DNA of 64,000 nt from Burkholderiales bacterium UBA2463 (lineage in GTDB: Bacteria > Pseudomonadota > Gammaproteobacteria > Burkholderiales > Burkholderiaceae_A). The DNA is taken from the NCBI GenBank assembly GCA_002342295.1, contig DDPR01000010.1:57394-121393 (forward strand), given 5' to 3'. Under the pieces are notes generated by a model. It made no database searches. It was not told the origin of the DNA and saw nothing but the letters and a program-made list of their open reading frames with translations. Below are positions 51,413-59,998 of this stretch, piece after piece. Position numbers and translations under genes: made by a program. Positions within the stretch are counted from its first letter, which is position 1. Each line of letters opens with the position of its first letter.

Positions 51413-52203
51413 GTCTCATCCTGTAGGCACATGAGCCGGTGCGCCATGCCACACTCATCGAAGTCAGACCCCACGGCCACGAATCCCGCCCTTTCATAAA
51501 AAGCGATGGCGTGGACCTGGGCATGCAGGTAGAAAGCACGTAGTCCAAGACGACGACCCTCGTGAAGCAGGGCATTGAGAACCTCGCGCCCCAAGCCCTC
51601 TCGACGATGCGCAGCCAACACGGCCATTCGACCCAGACGGCCATCGGGCATGAGACGGCCGGTGGCAAGTACCTCGTCTTCGTGCGTCACCGTGACATGT
51701 CGGCAATAGGCATCGGCCTGCTCCCACTCGTCCGCTGCAGGCACCCCCTGCTCTCGGACAAACACCACCTCTCGAACGATCCGTGCCTCGTTTTGGAGGC
51801 TCATCCAATCACCCACTCGCAGCGTTCTTCCCTGCGGCAAGCCACGCGCCTGAACGGGAGAGCTGGGAGCCCAGATCGGATTGGGCCACCAAGGATCTGT
51901 CTTCCAACGAGCCATCACATGCCAATGCAGATGGGGAACCTGGTTCCCAAAGCTCGCCAGATTAATCTTGTCGGGGTTTAGGTCCCGGCGAAGCTGGGCC
52001 TCGACTTGAAGAACCGCCTGCATCATTGATCGCGCATCGTCCTCGCTGAGATCGCTCATCTCTGCCACATGAGCCTTCCAGATCACTCGCCAGAAACCTG
52101 GCAGCTGTGCATCAGTGACCTGAATCACGCATAGACGCTCGTCCTCCCACACTCGATCCCCGACAGGGTCGCCTTGAAGAAACTCACAGAGAGGGCAGTT
52201 CAT
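51409..52203 (-). CDS. HIT hydrolase - GNAT acetyltransferase fusion protein
   Basis: A 264-residue protein with two domains. Residues 1-110 are a HIT (histidine triad) domain: MNCPLCEFLQGD, INLASFGNQVPHLHWHVMARW, with the triad HLHWH at 91-95. Residues about 128-264 are a GNAT domain of the ElaA/YjcF kind: REVVFVREQGVPAADEWEQAD, then the acetyl-CoA loop MAVLAAHRREGLG near 193-205. HIT domains hydrolyse nucleotide phosphoramidates or dinucleotides; GNAT domains acetylate amines. Both substrates are unknown. I start at ATG 52203; the frame is open upstream but that stretch lies over the permease gene. The permease stop overlaps this start by 4 bases. Confidence 0.85.
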   Translation of the reverse strand: MNCPLCEFLQGDPVGDRVWEDERLCVIQVTDAQLPGFWRVIWKAHVAEMSDLSEDDARSMMQAVLQVEAQLRRDLNPDKINLASFGNQVPHLHWHVMARWKTDPWWPNPIWAPSSPVQARGLPQGRTLRVGDWMSLQNEARIVREVVFVREQGVPAADEWEQADAYCRHVTVTHEDEVLATGRLMPDGRLGRMAVLAAHRREGLGREVLNALLHEGRRLGLRAFYLHAQVHAIAFYERAGFVAVGSDFDECGMAHRLMCLQDET

Positions 52204-53048
52204 TGGGGTGAGCCTCTCGGCGGGCGACCCCCTGCCGAGGATCTGCGTGCATAGAGCAGTGCCATCCCCACCATGACCAAGCCCAAGGCCCCCATCCAGT
52301 GCTGAGCCCAGGACCCCCAGAGGTCTTCGCGAGTCAGAAGCTCTTGCAAAGCAACCAACAAAAAGGCTCCCAAGAGGGGAGACCACCAATGCCTGCGGCC
52401 ACCCAGAAGAACGGCCAGGAGTGCCATTCCGGAGACCTGCCACGACAACAGCGAGGGACTGGCAAACCCGAATCGACAGGCATGCACCAGGCCGGCCAAA
52501 CCCGCAAGCAGGGCTGAAAACACGTAGGCTGTGAGCTGCACCCTCAGAACCGAATAGCCCAGGCTTGTGGCGCGATCCTCGTGCTGATGCACCGCGCAGA
52601 GCACCCGCCCAAAAGGAGAGTGAACCAGACGCCATGTGCTCAAGAATCCAATCACAGCCAGAGCCAGAAAGAGCCAAGGTGTATTGGGCAGAGACGTCGA
52701 TGCGTAGATGCCGTCGGAGCTGCCCACCCACCCGGTGTCCTGCGCCACCACAAAAAGCATCTGCGCAAAGGCGAGTGTCGCCATCAAGAAGAAGAGGCCT
52801 CGGCTTCGCAACACCAAGAGGCCCGTTATCAAGGCAAACAAAGCACACAGAAGAAGCGCTAGAGCGAAGGCGAGCCAGAAGGACGGCACCCAAGGGCTCA
52901 GAAGAATGAGGCTGTAGGTCGCAAGCCCATAGAAGGCCGCGTGCCCCAGACTCACCAGACCGAGTTGGGCAATGAGAAGCCATATGCTCAACGCAAGCAG
53001 AGACATCTCCAGACACTGAGCAAGCAGGTCCAAAGAGAAGGCCATCAT
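52200..53048 (-). CDS. LivM-type ABC transporter permease (orphan)
   Basis: A 282-residue membrane protein with about eight to nine hydrophobic segments, similar to LivM: AQLGLVSLGHAAFYGLATYSLIL and RSRGLFFLMATLAFAQMLF. It starts at ATG 53048, overlapping the stop of the LivH-type gene by 4 bases; an in-frame start further up lies inside that gene. No ATPase or binding protein is adjacent. It is less like the LivM at 42203-43273 and probably belongs to another importer, perhaps for amides, urea or amino acids. Confidence 0.83.
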   Translation of the reverse strand: MMAFSLDLLAQCLEMSLLALSIWLLIAQLGLVSLGHAAFYGLATYSLILLSPWVPSFWLAFALALLLCALFALITGLLVLRSRGLFFLMATLAFAQMLFVVAQDTGWVGSSDGIYASTSLPNTPWLFLALAVIGFLSTWRLVHSPFGRVLCAVHQHEDRATSLGYSVLRVQLTAYVFSALLAGLAGLVHACRFGFASPSLLSWQVSGMALLAVLLGGRRHWWSPLLGAFLLVALQELLTREDLWGSWAQHWMGALGLVMVGMALLYARRSSAGGRPPRGSPQ

Positions 53049-53905
53049 CTCGTGAAAAGCCCCTGAGGTCGCAGTGCGAGCGCGAGTGCCATGGTCGCGT
53101 AAATGGCCAGACCCGCCGCACCCGAAAGCCACAGGTGACTCAGGGTGTCGACCAAACCCACCAAGAGCGAGGCGATGAGACAGCCGCGCACAGAGCCGAG
53201 GCCCCCGAGAATCACCACCACCAGGCTCGCCATCAGAGCCGGGCCGCTCTGATGAGGCGACAAGGTGGTCATGGGTGCAGCAAGGAGTCCAGCCAGCATC
53301 GCCAGAAGCGCTCCCAAGGCGAACACTTGAGCGCAGAGGCGCTGCGGACAGATCCCAAAGGCCGAGAGGAGGCTTCGATTCTCCGCCATGGCGGCGACCT
53401 GCACACCAAAGCGCGTGCGGCCGAGGAGGAAAAATAGTCCGGCTGCAATGCCTGCGCTCAGTCCGCAGACAGCGAGACGATAGCGTGGGTACATGAGGCC
53501 ATCAGACAGAGGAATGCCACCACCAAGCCACACTGGAATGGGTACGCCCAGAACATCGTTACCCCAGATGAGCGCGCGCGCCTCCTCGAAGACCAGAATT
53601 AAACCGAAGGTGAGCAACACCTGCTCGAGGGGATGGGCCCTCACCAGCGGCCGAAACAGAGCGCCCTCGAGCAACAGGCCCGTCGCCAACGCAAGGGGGC
53701 AGATGAGCGCTGCGCTCCAAAGAAGACTGTCGGTGAGACCCAGAAGGCTCAGACCCAGGTAACCACCCAGAGCATATAAAGCACCATGGGCGAGATTAAT
53801 CACTCGCATCGCACCCAAGACGAGGGTCAGGCCGCTGGCGATGAGAAAAATCTGAAGCCCCGTCTGCAGGGCATGAAGGGCTTGAATGAGGATGAGGCTC
53901 ATCAC
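53045..53905 (-). CDS. LivH-type ABC transporter permease (orphan)
   Basis: A 286-residue membrane protein with the LivH pattern LQIFLIASGLTLVLGAMRVINLAHGALYALGGYLG and the C-terminal VVVILGGLGSVRGCLIASLLVGLVDTL. It is coupled to the upstream Sua5-type gene (4-base overlap) and to the LivM-type gene downstream. The pair lacks ATPase subunits and a solute-binding protein here. Confidence 0.84.
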   Translation of the reverse strand: MMSLILIQALHALQTGLQIFLIASGLTLVLGAMRVINLAHGALYALGGYLGLSLLGLTDSLLWSAALICPLALATGLLLEGALFRPLVRAHPLEQVLLTFGLILVFEEARALIWGNDVLGVPIPVWLGGGIPLSDGLMYPRYRLAVCGLSAGIAAGLFFLLGRTRFGVQVAAMAENRSLLSAFGICPQRLCAQVFALGALLAMLAGLLAAPMTTLSPHQSGPALMASLVVVILGGLGSVRGCLIASLLVGLVDTLSHLWLSGAAGLAIYATMALALALRPQGLFTR

Positions 53906-54963
53906 ATCGCGTTGGGGCTCAGCCGGGTGTCACCGCCATACGCAGCTCGACGCAATCGATCACGCACGGCCTCCCACTCGGGCTCATTGGGGGGCGACTC
54001 AAGAAAAAGTGCGTCAAAGCCCTTGGAGTCCCAGTCATGCAAACGCGCGTAGAGCGCCTGGCCATAGGCCTGCGGGTCCCTGGGCGCGAGACCCTGAGAC
54101 AGGAGGCTGCCGTGCTCCGGAAGCAGACGAAAGACCCAGGCATAGAGCTTGATCTGAGGATTTCTCGCAAGCTCAGCATGCACGCGCGCCCAGAGCGCTT
54201 CGTGATCGAGAACCAACAAAGGCGTGCGCGGAGCGTAGTGTGATTCGTGGCTGCCAGAGACTCGAGGCCTTGACTCGCGCTCAGCGACCGAATCTTCAGG
54301 CGCCAAGGCAAGCAGACGTGCAATCGCCTGCCGGGGGACCCCGCCCGGACGAAGAATGCGCACTGGACTCACGGTGCAATCCACAATCGTGCTCTCAAGA
54401 CCTACGCTGCACGGCCCGCCATCGAGCACAAGGTCTTCGGGTCCAAGGCGCGCCTTAAGGCCTTGGGTCACATCGAGTGCACGGGTGGGGCTGAGCGCTC
54501 CAAATACATTCGCAGAGGGTGCGGCCACGGCACCGCTGCCAACCCTCGCAAAGGCTTGCAAAAGGGCAAGTGCTACAGGGTGTGCGGGCACTCGCAGCCC
54601 CACAGTATCTTGCCCCCCCGTCACCGAATCCGGCACTCGAGGCGACCGTCTCACGACGAGGGTGAGTGGTCCCGGCCAGAATGCTCGAGCGAGGATCTGC
54701 GCAGACTCGGGCCATTCTCTCGCGAGGGCCTCTGCGGCCTGCGAGCTCGCTACATGGACGATGAGAGGATGGTCGGGAGGCCGCCCCTTCACGAAGAAGA
54801 CGCGACCAACAGCCTTCGTCGACAGCGCGTCGGCACCCAAACCATAGACCGTCTCTGTTGGAAAGGCCACGAGATGCCCTTGGGCAAGCGCATCTGCAGC
54901 GAGTGCGATGGCCTGCGCGTCTGCTGCAAGCGGGGACTGAAACTGGTTCCCGCCCGTCATCAC
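53902..54963 (-). CDS. L-threonylcarbamoyladenylate synthase, Sua5 type
   Basis: Makes threonylcarbamoyl-AMP for the t6A modification of tRNA. The 353-residue protein has the YrdC domain (LVAFPTETVYGLGADA, KGRPPDHPLIVH, SANVFGALSPT, DGGPCSVGLESTIVD) followed by a linker and a Sua5 C-terminal domain from about residue 220. It is therefore the long Sua5 form rather than the short TsaC. It lies directly after purK (0-base gap) and overlaps the permease gene by 4 bases. Confidence 0.93.
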   Translation of the reverse strand: MMTGGNQFQSPLAADAQAIALAADALAQGHLVAFPTETVYGLGADALSTKAVGRVFFVKGRPPDHPLIVHVASSQAAEALAREWPESAQILARAFWPGPLTLVVRRSPRVPDSVTGGQDTVGLRVPAHPVALALLQAFARVGSGAVAAPSANVFGALSPTRALDVTQGLKARLGPEDLVLDGGPCSVGLESTIVDCTVSPVRILRPGGVPRQAIARLLALAPEDSVAERESRPRVSGSHESHYAPRTPLLVLDHEALWARVHAELARNPQIKLYAWVFRLLPEHGSLLSQGLAPRDPQAYGQALYARLHDWDSKGFDALFLESPPNEPEWEAVRDRLRRAAYGGDTRLSPNAM

Positions 54964-56052
54964 CTAAACATCCAATCGCTCAGTGAGGTGCCCCATCTTG
55001 CGACCCATGCGAGGCTGAGATTTTCCGTAGAGGTGCAGGCTTGCCCCGGTGTGTCCTGCCATCTGCTCCCAGTCTGGCTCGCGAGGCGGTTGGGACTCAC
55101 CATCAGGAAACCACAGATCACCCAGCAGGTTGGTCATACGAACCGGAAACTTAAGGACGACGGGCCCCAATGGCATCTGAGTGCAGATGCGAACCTGCTG
55201 CTCGAACTGACTGGTCTCGCAGGCCTCAATAGAGTAATGACCGCTGTTGTGCGGGCGCGGAGCCATCTCGTTGGCCACGAGAGTGGCGCGGCCCTCTACT
55301 TCAGCCACAAAAAACTCGACGCAAAGAACGCCAACGTACTCAAGCGCATCGGCCACACGAAGTGCCTGGGCCTTTGCCATCTCGGTCAGCTCATCGGACA
55401 GCGTGGCCGGCACGGTGGTGATGTGCAGAATGCCATTGCGATGCTCATTCTCGCCAATCGGAAACACCGCCGTCTCACCCCGCTCGTTGCGAGCCAAGAT
55501 AACCGAAACCTCTTTCAAAAGAGTCATCTTCCTCTCGAGCACACAGGGCACGCCACGCATCCTCTCAAATGCTACGAGCGCCTCTGCAAGGCTTCTCACC
55601 GCAGCCTGACCTTTGCCGTCGTACCCCAAGCGCGCCGTCTTCAAAACACCGGGAAAGAGGTCTGCAGGGACGGTCTGAAGGTCGTCCGGCGTGTTAATGG
55701 CGGCAAAGGGTGCGACCGCAACGCCGGCTTGCAGCATGAAGCGTTTTTCGCGAATGCGATCCTGAGCCACTTCCACGCACTCTGCAGAGGGACAGGTGCG
55801 TCCATGCCGCGACAAGAAACGCAGGGCCTCAGCCGGCACGTTCTCAAACTCCGTGGTGAAGACCTGCGCGCCGGCGGCAAGGCGCCCAAGGGCAATCTGG
55901 TCGTCGTAGGCCCCAACAATCACCTCGTCGGCAATCTGACCGGCTGGGCCATGGGCATCGGGGTCGAGCACGCTCACCGTATGGCCAAGCCGGTGGGCCG
56001 CTTGGATCATCATCCGACCCAGCTGCCCACCCCCAAGAAGACCAATATTCAC
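54964..56052 (-). CDS. purK: 5-(carboxyamino)imidazole ribonucleotide synthase (PurK)
   Basis: ATP-grasp enzyme that carboxylates AIR with bicarbonate to give N5-CAIR. The 362-residue protein starts NIGLLGGGQLGRMMIQAA and has VLKTARLGYDGKGQ and EMAPRPHNSGHYSIEAC. It starts at a GTG that overlaps the PurC-PurE stop by 4 bases. The presence of PurK fits the class I PurE domain of the fused gene upstream. Confidence 0.95.
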   Translation of the reverse strand: MNIGLLGGGQLGRMMIQAAHRLGHTVSVLDPDAHGPAGQIADEVIVGAYDDQIALGRLAAGAQVFTTEFENVPAEALRFLSRHGRTCPSAECVEVAQDRIREKRFMLQAGVAVAPFAAINTPDDLQTVPADLFPGVLKTARLGYDGKGQAAVRSLAEALVAFERMRGVPCVLERKMTLLKEVSVILARNERGETAVFPIGENEHRNGILHITTVPATLSDELTEMAKAQALRVADALEYVGVLCVEFFVAEVEGRATLVANEMAPRPHNSGHYSIEACETSQFEQQVRICTQMPLGPVVLKFPVRMTNLLGDLWFPDGESQPPREPDWEQMAGHTGASLHLYGKSQPRMGRKMGHLTERLDV

Positions 56053-57467
56053 GCGCGCGGAGGGGCGGACTCTAAAGCGCCTGAAGGGTGCGCTGTGGGC
56101 TTGCCCAGGCTGGCATTCATAGAGGTGGCCGCATCCGTCTGTTCTGCTCGAAAGGCGGCAAGTCGTTCGCGCAGGGGCTCATAGTCTGTCGCCAGATTGG
56201 CAATCAGGTGGAGTGCAGCGTTTGCAGCACCTGCCTCTCCAATGGCAAATGTGGCGACCGGCACGCCCTTGGGCATCTGAACAATGGAGTAGAGGGAATC
56301 TTCGCCACGAAGATACTTCGAGGGCACAGGAACACCAAACACCGGCACCGTGGTCTTGGCAGCCAGCATGCCGGGCAGATGCGCAGCGCCCCCAGCACCT
56401 GCAATGATGCCTCGCAGGCCTCGCGCGCAGGCCGTCTCTGCGTAGGTATAGAGCGCATCCGGCATTCGGTGGGCAGACACGACTCTGGCCTCATGTGGGA
56501 TGCCGAAACGATCAAGAATCTCGACCGCGTGACGCATCACCTCCCAGTCGGACTGCGAACCCATGACCACGCCAACAATGGGCATATGAACCCCAGCAAT
56601 GCGAAAAAGCGCCTCGCGGTACTTCGCCGCCGTGCGTTCAATGATACTCACGGGTAGGGCTGGGGGCGGGGGTGTCTTGTCCCAGTCCAGGGTCTCAAGA
56701 TAGTCGCGGACGAACTGCTTATCAAAACTCGGCGGGCTTGATCCCTCGGTGTATGAATCGAGCGGCCAGTAGCGCGAGGAGTCGGCTGTCAGCACCTCGT
56801 CCATAAGGTGCAGAACACCCGCTGCATCAAGGCCAAACTCAAACTTGGTGTCAGCGATGATGATGCCCTGCCCGAGTGCGTACTCGGCCGCCTCTTCATA
56901 GAGCGCGAGGCTGATGCGGCGAATATCCTCGGCGAGTGGCTGGCCTACGGCCTCGACCATCTCCTCAAACGAGATGTTCTCGTCGTGCTCTCCCCGCTCC
57001 GCCTTGCGCGCGGGCGTAAAGAGCGGCGACTTCAGGCGGGCGGCCTGCTTGAGACCCTTGGGAAGCGCCAGACCGCAGACCGAGCCCGTCTCCTGATAGT
57101 CCTTCCACCCACTCCCAATGAGGTAGCCACGAACAACCGCCTCGACCATCACGGGCTTGAGTCGGCGAACCACCACCGCCCGTCCTCGAACCTGATCCAC
57201 CTCGTTTTCCGAGACCACGCTTTCGGGGTCAATCCCGGTCAGGTGATTGGGAATCAGATGCGAGAGGCGAGCAAACCAGAATTCGCTCATGCGGTTGAGG
57301 ACCACGCCTTTGTCCGGGATGGGCTCAGCCATCACCACATCAAAGGCCGAGAGCCGGTCTGTTGCCACCATCAGAAGCTTGTCATCGCCAACGGCATAGA
57401 TGTCGCGAACCTTGCCCCGAGCGACCAGTGGCAGGCTCTTGATCGTTGTCTGCAAGAGCGCGCTCAT
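56049..57467 (-). CDS. purC: Fused SAICAR synthetase - N5-CAIR mutase (PurC-PurE)
   Basis: One 472-residue frame covers two purine enzymes. Residues 1-294 are PurC (LVARGKVRDIYAVGDDKLLMVATDRLSAFD shortened here; GSGWKDYQETG; IADTKFEFG), which joins CAIR and aspartate. Residues 295-472 are PurE class I (MPIVGVVMGSQSDWEVM, SAHRMPDALYTYAETA, GAGGAAHLPGMLAA), which converts N5-CAIR to CAIR. The PurE part begins at an in-frame ATG at 56585, preceded by GGGG, so separate translation is also possible. In most relatives these are two genes. A sequencing error or a recent loss of the purC stop cannot be excluded. The start overlaps fba by 4 bases. Confidence 0.88.
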   Translation of the reverse strand: MSALLQTTIKSLPLVARGKVRDIYAVGDDKLLMVATDRLSAFDVVMAEPIPDKGVVLNRMSEFWFARLSHLIPNHLTGIDPESVVSENEVDQVRGRAVVVRRLKPVMVEAVVRGYLIGSGWKDYQETGSVCGLALPKGLKQAARLKSPLFTPARKAERGEHDENISFEEMVEAVGQPLAEDIRRISLALYEEAAEYALGQGIIIADTKFEFGLDAAGVLHLMDEVLTADSSRYWPLDSYTEGSSPPSFDKQFVRDYLETLDWDKTPPPPALPVSIIERTAAKYREALFRIAGVHMPIVGVVMGSQSDWEVMRHAVEILDRFGIPHEARVVSAHRMPDALYTYAETACARGLRGIIAGAGGAAHLPGMLAAKTTVPVFGVPVPSKYLRGEDSLYSIVQMPKGVPVATFAIGEAGAANAALHLIANLATDYEPLRERLAAFRAEQTDAATSMNASLGKPTAHPSGALESAPPRA

Positions 57468-58528
57468 TGAACCACTTGAGAGAGTTGGCCCTGGCTGTAG
57501 CGAGCCGCCATGTCAACGAGCGTAACGGCCTTGAGCTTGGCGCCCTGCCCCTCGCAGCCAAAGGCCCGATACCTCGCCAGGCAAATCTGACGCGCCGCCT
57601 CTCGGGCGGGCTTGAGGTAATCACGCGGATCAAACTTTGAGGGGTTCTCCACAAGGTATCGCCGAATGGCGCCGGTCATCGCCAAGCGAATGTCCGTATC
57701 AATGTTGATCTTACGAACACCATGCCGGATGGCCTCCTGAATCTCAGCGACTGGCACGCCATAGGTCTCTTTCATATCGCCGCCAAAGTGGCGAATCTCG
57801 GCGAGGAGCTCTTGTGGAACGGAGGAGGAGCCGTGCATCACGAGGTGGGTATTCGGGATTCGTCGATTGATCTCCTTGATTCGCTCAATCGCCAAGATGT
57901 CTCCGGTCGGCTCCCGGGTGAATTTATAGGCGCCGTGGCTTGTCCCAATTGCAATGGCCAAGGCGTCGAGTTGAGTCTTGCGAACGAAGTCGGCAGCCTG
58001 CTCCGGATCGGTGAGCAGCTGGTCGTGCGTCATGGTGCTCTCGGTCCCATGACCATCTTCCTTGTCGCCCCGCATGGTTTCGAGCGAACCGAGACAACCC
58101 AGCTCGCCCTCCACCGAGACACCCTGCTTGTGGGCCATCTCCACAACACGCTGGGTCACCTCCACGTTGTAGTCGTATGAGGCAATCGTCTTGCCATCGG
58201 CCTCAAGGGAGCCGTCCATCATCACGCTGGAGAAACCCAGAGCCATTGCGCTCTTACAGACATCGGGGCTCTGCCCATGATCTTGATGCATCACCACAGG
58301 AAGGTCTGGGTAAGACTCAACCGCCGCCTGAATGAGATGCTTCAAAAACGCCTCGCCCGCATATTTGCGAGCACCCGCGCTGGCCTGCATGATGACGGGA
58401 GCATTGACCTCCGCGGCTGCCGACATGATGGCCTGGACCTGCTCCAAGTTATTCACATTGAAGGCCGGCACACCGTAGCCGTGCTCGGCTGCGTGGTCGA
58501 GCATCTGTCGAAGGGAAATCAGCGCCAT
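57464..58528 (-). CDS. fba: Fructose-bisphosphate aldolase, class II
   Basis: Metal-dependent aldolase of glycolysis, gluconeogenesis and, where present, the Calvin cycle. The 354-residue protein has YGVPAFNVNNLEQ, zinc-site segments PVVMHQDHGQSPD and EGELGCLG, and NTHLVMHGSSSVPQE. Its length and the C-terminal GVRKINIDTDIRLA fit the Calvin-cycle-type (CbbA/Fba) subgroup common in Burkholderiales. AAGGAGA precedes the ATG. It lies 34 bases after pyk and overlaps purC/E. Confidence 0.95.
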   Translation of the reverse strand: MALISLRQMLDHAAEHGYGVPAFNVNNLEQVQAIMSAAAEVNAPVIMQASAGARKYAGEAFLKHLIQAAVESYPDLPVVMHQDHGQSPDVCKSAMALGFSSVMMDGSLEADGKTIASYDYNVEVTQRVVEMAHKQGVSVEGELGCLGSLETMRGDKEDGHGTESTMTHDQLLTDPEQAADFVRKTQLDALAIAIGTSHGAYKFTREPTGDILAIERIKEINRRIPNTHLVMHGSSSVPQELLAEIRHFGGDMKETYGVPVAEIQEAIRHGVRKINIDTDIRLAMTGAIRRYLVENPSKFDPRDYLKPAREAARQICLARYRAFGCEGQGAKLKAVTLVDMAARYSQGQLSQVVQ

Positions 58529-58562
58529 GAAAGGTCTCCTTTTCTCTCAAAAAACCTCGGCC

Positions 58563-59993
58563 CTAGGAGCCGACACGAACAATCTTCATGGTATTCGTTC
58601 CACCGGGCTGGCCCACTGGCTCACCCACGGTGATCACGAGAAAATCTCCGGGCGTCACCACTCCGGCGTCGAGCAGGTTTCGCTCCGCTCGATGCATGAG
58701 GGATTCGCGCGTCTGACCCTCGTTGTCGATAGCGAGGGGAGCCACATCCCGATAGAGCGCCATGCGACGACGACTGCGTACACTCTGACTCAGCGCATAA
58801 ATGGGCACACCAGCGTTCAGGCGCGAGATCCAGAGGGCGGTGGCCCCCGACTCGGTCAGGGCCACGATGGCACGTACCTTCAAGTGTCGAGCGGTGAAGA
58901 GTGCCGCCATGGCCACCGACTGATCAATTCGCGTAAAGGTCCGGTTCAGGAAGAAGGTGTCGAGCGTAGGCTCATAAGACTTCTCGGCCTCGGCGCAGAT
59001 GCGCACCATGGTCTGCACGGTGCGAACTGGGTAGCTTCCGGTCGCAGTCTCGGCACTGAGCATCACCGCGTCTGTGCCATCAAGCACCGCATTGGCCACA
59101 TCGCTCACCTCCGCTCGAGTGGGCACGGGAGAACTAATCATGGATTCCATCATCTGGGTTGCCGTGATGGTGAGGCGGTTGGCTTCTCGAGCCATGCGAA
59201 TCATTCGTTTCTGAAGGGCCGGAACCGCAGCCTCACCAACCTCGACGGCCAGATCGCCCCGGGCGACCATGATGCCGTTAGAGGCCTCGATAATCTCCGC
59301 TAGGTTCTCAATCGCCTCCACCCGTTCGATCTTCGCGATGATGAGGCCATGCCCCCCCGCTGCCTTTAGGAGCGCACGGGCCTCGTGAATATCTGCCGCA
59401 TTCTTCGGGAACGAAACCGCCAAAAAGTCAGCCTCAATCTCGGCCGCCACAATGAGATCGGACTTGTCCTTGTCTGTGAGGGCGGGTGCGGTGAGCCCCC
59501 CGCCCTGCCGATTGATGCCCTTGCGATCGGAGAGCACACCGCCCTCCATCACCTTACAGTCGACGAAGTCCCGACCCACGGCCTCCACCTGCATCGAGAT
59601 CAGTCCATCATTCAGGAGGAGCACATCCCCCACGGATACATCGTGAACCAGTTCGGGATAGTCCAGTCCCACCCGAGCCTCATCTCCCAAGGTCTCGTGG
59701 GTATCGAAACGAAATCGGGCCCCCGACTCAAGGGTGACCGAGCCCTTGGCGAATCTTCCCACTCGAATTTTCGGCCCCTGGAGATCAACCAGAATGGCCA
59801 GTTCACGACCATGCCGCTCCCCCGCAGCACGCACCACCTGGGCGCGCTCCTGATGGTCCGCAGCCGTTCCGTGCGAGAAGTTCAGGCGAAAAACATCCAC
59901 CCCCGCCTGCACCAATTCATCGATGCGCTGAGGGTCGGTCGAGGCTGGGCCGAGCGTGGCAACAATCTTGGTGGCGCGAGCAAGGGGGGCCAT
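58563..59993 (-). CDS. pyk: Pyruvate kinase
   Basis: Transfers phosphate from PEP to ADP. The 476-residue protein has RATKIVATLGPAS at the N-terminus, the catalytic region GLIIAKIERVEAIENL with the active-site Lys, and MVARGDLAVEVG. The C-terminal allosteric domain is complete. It starts 5 bases after pgk. Confidence 0.96.
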   Translation of the reverse strand: MAPLARATKIVATLGPASTDPQRIDELVQAGVDVFRLNFSHGTAADHQERAQVVRAAGERHGRELAILVDLQGPKIRVGRFAKGSVTLESGARFRFDTHETLGDEARVGLDYPELVHDVSVGDVLLLNDGLISMQVEAVGRDFVDCKVMEGGVLSDRKGINRQGGGLTAPALTDKDKSDLIVAAEIEADFLAVSFPKNAADIHEARALLKAAGGHGLIIAKIERVEAIENLAEIIEASNGIMVARGDLAVEVGEAAVPALQKRMIRMAREANRLTITATQMMESMISSPVPTRAEVSDVANAVLDGTDAVMLSAETATGSYPVRTVQTMVRICAEAEKSYEPTLDTFFLNRTFTRIDQSVAMAALFTARHLKVRAIVALTESGATALWISRLNAGVPIYALSQSVRSRRRMALYRDVAPLAIDNEGQTRESLMHRAERNLLDAGVVTPGDFLVITVGEPVGQPGGTNTMKIVRVGS

Positions 59994-59998
59994 GGGGG

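Noticed and set aside
52204..53121. Upstream extension of the HIT-GNAT frame to 53121
   Set aside because: It lies over the LivM-type permease in another frame, has no family similarity, and the ATG at 52203 gives a standard HIT N-terminus (MNCPLCEF).
54463..56184. 573-residue open frame on the plus strand opposite the Sua5-type and purK genes
   Set aside because: It is an antisense shadow: the opposite strand carries clear Sua5 and PurK motifs, and this frame shows no recognisable domain.
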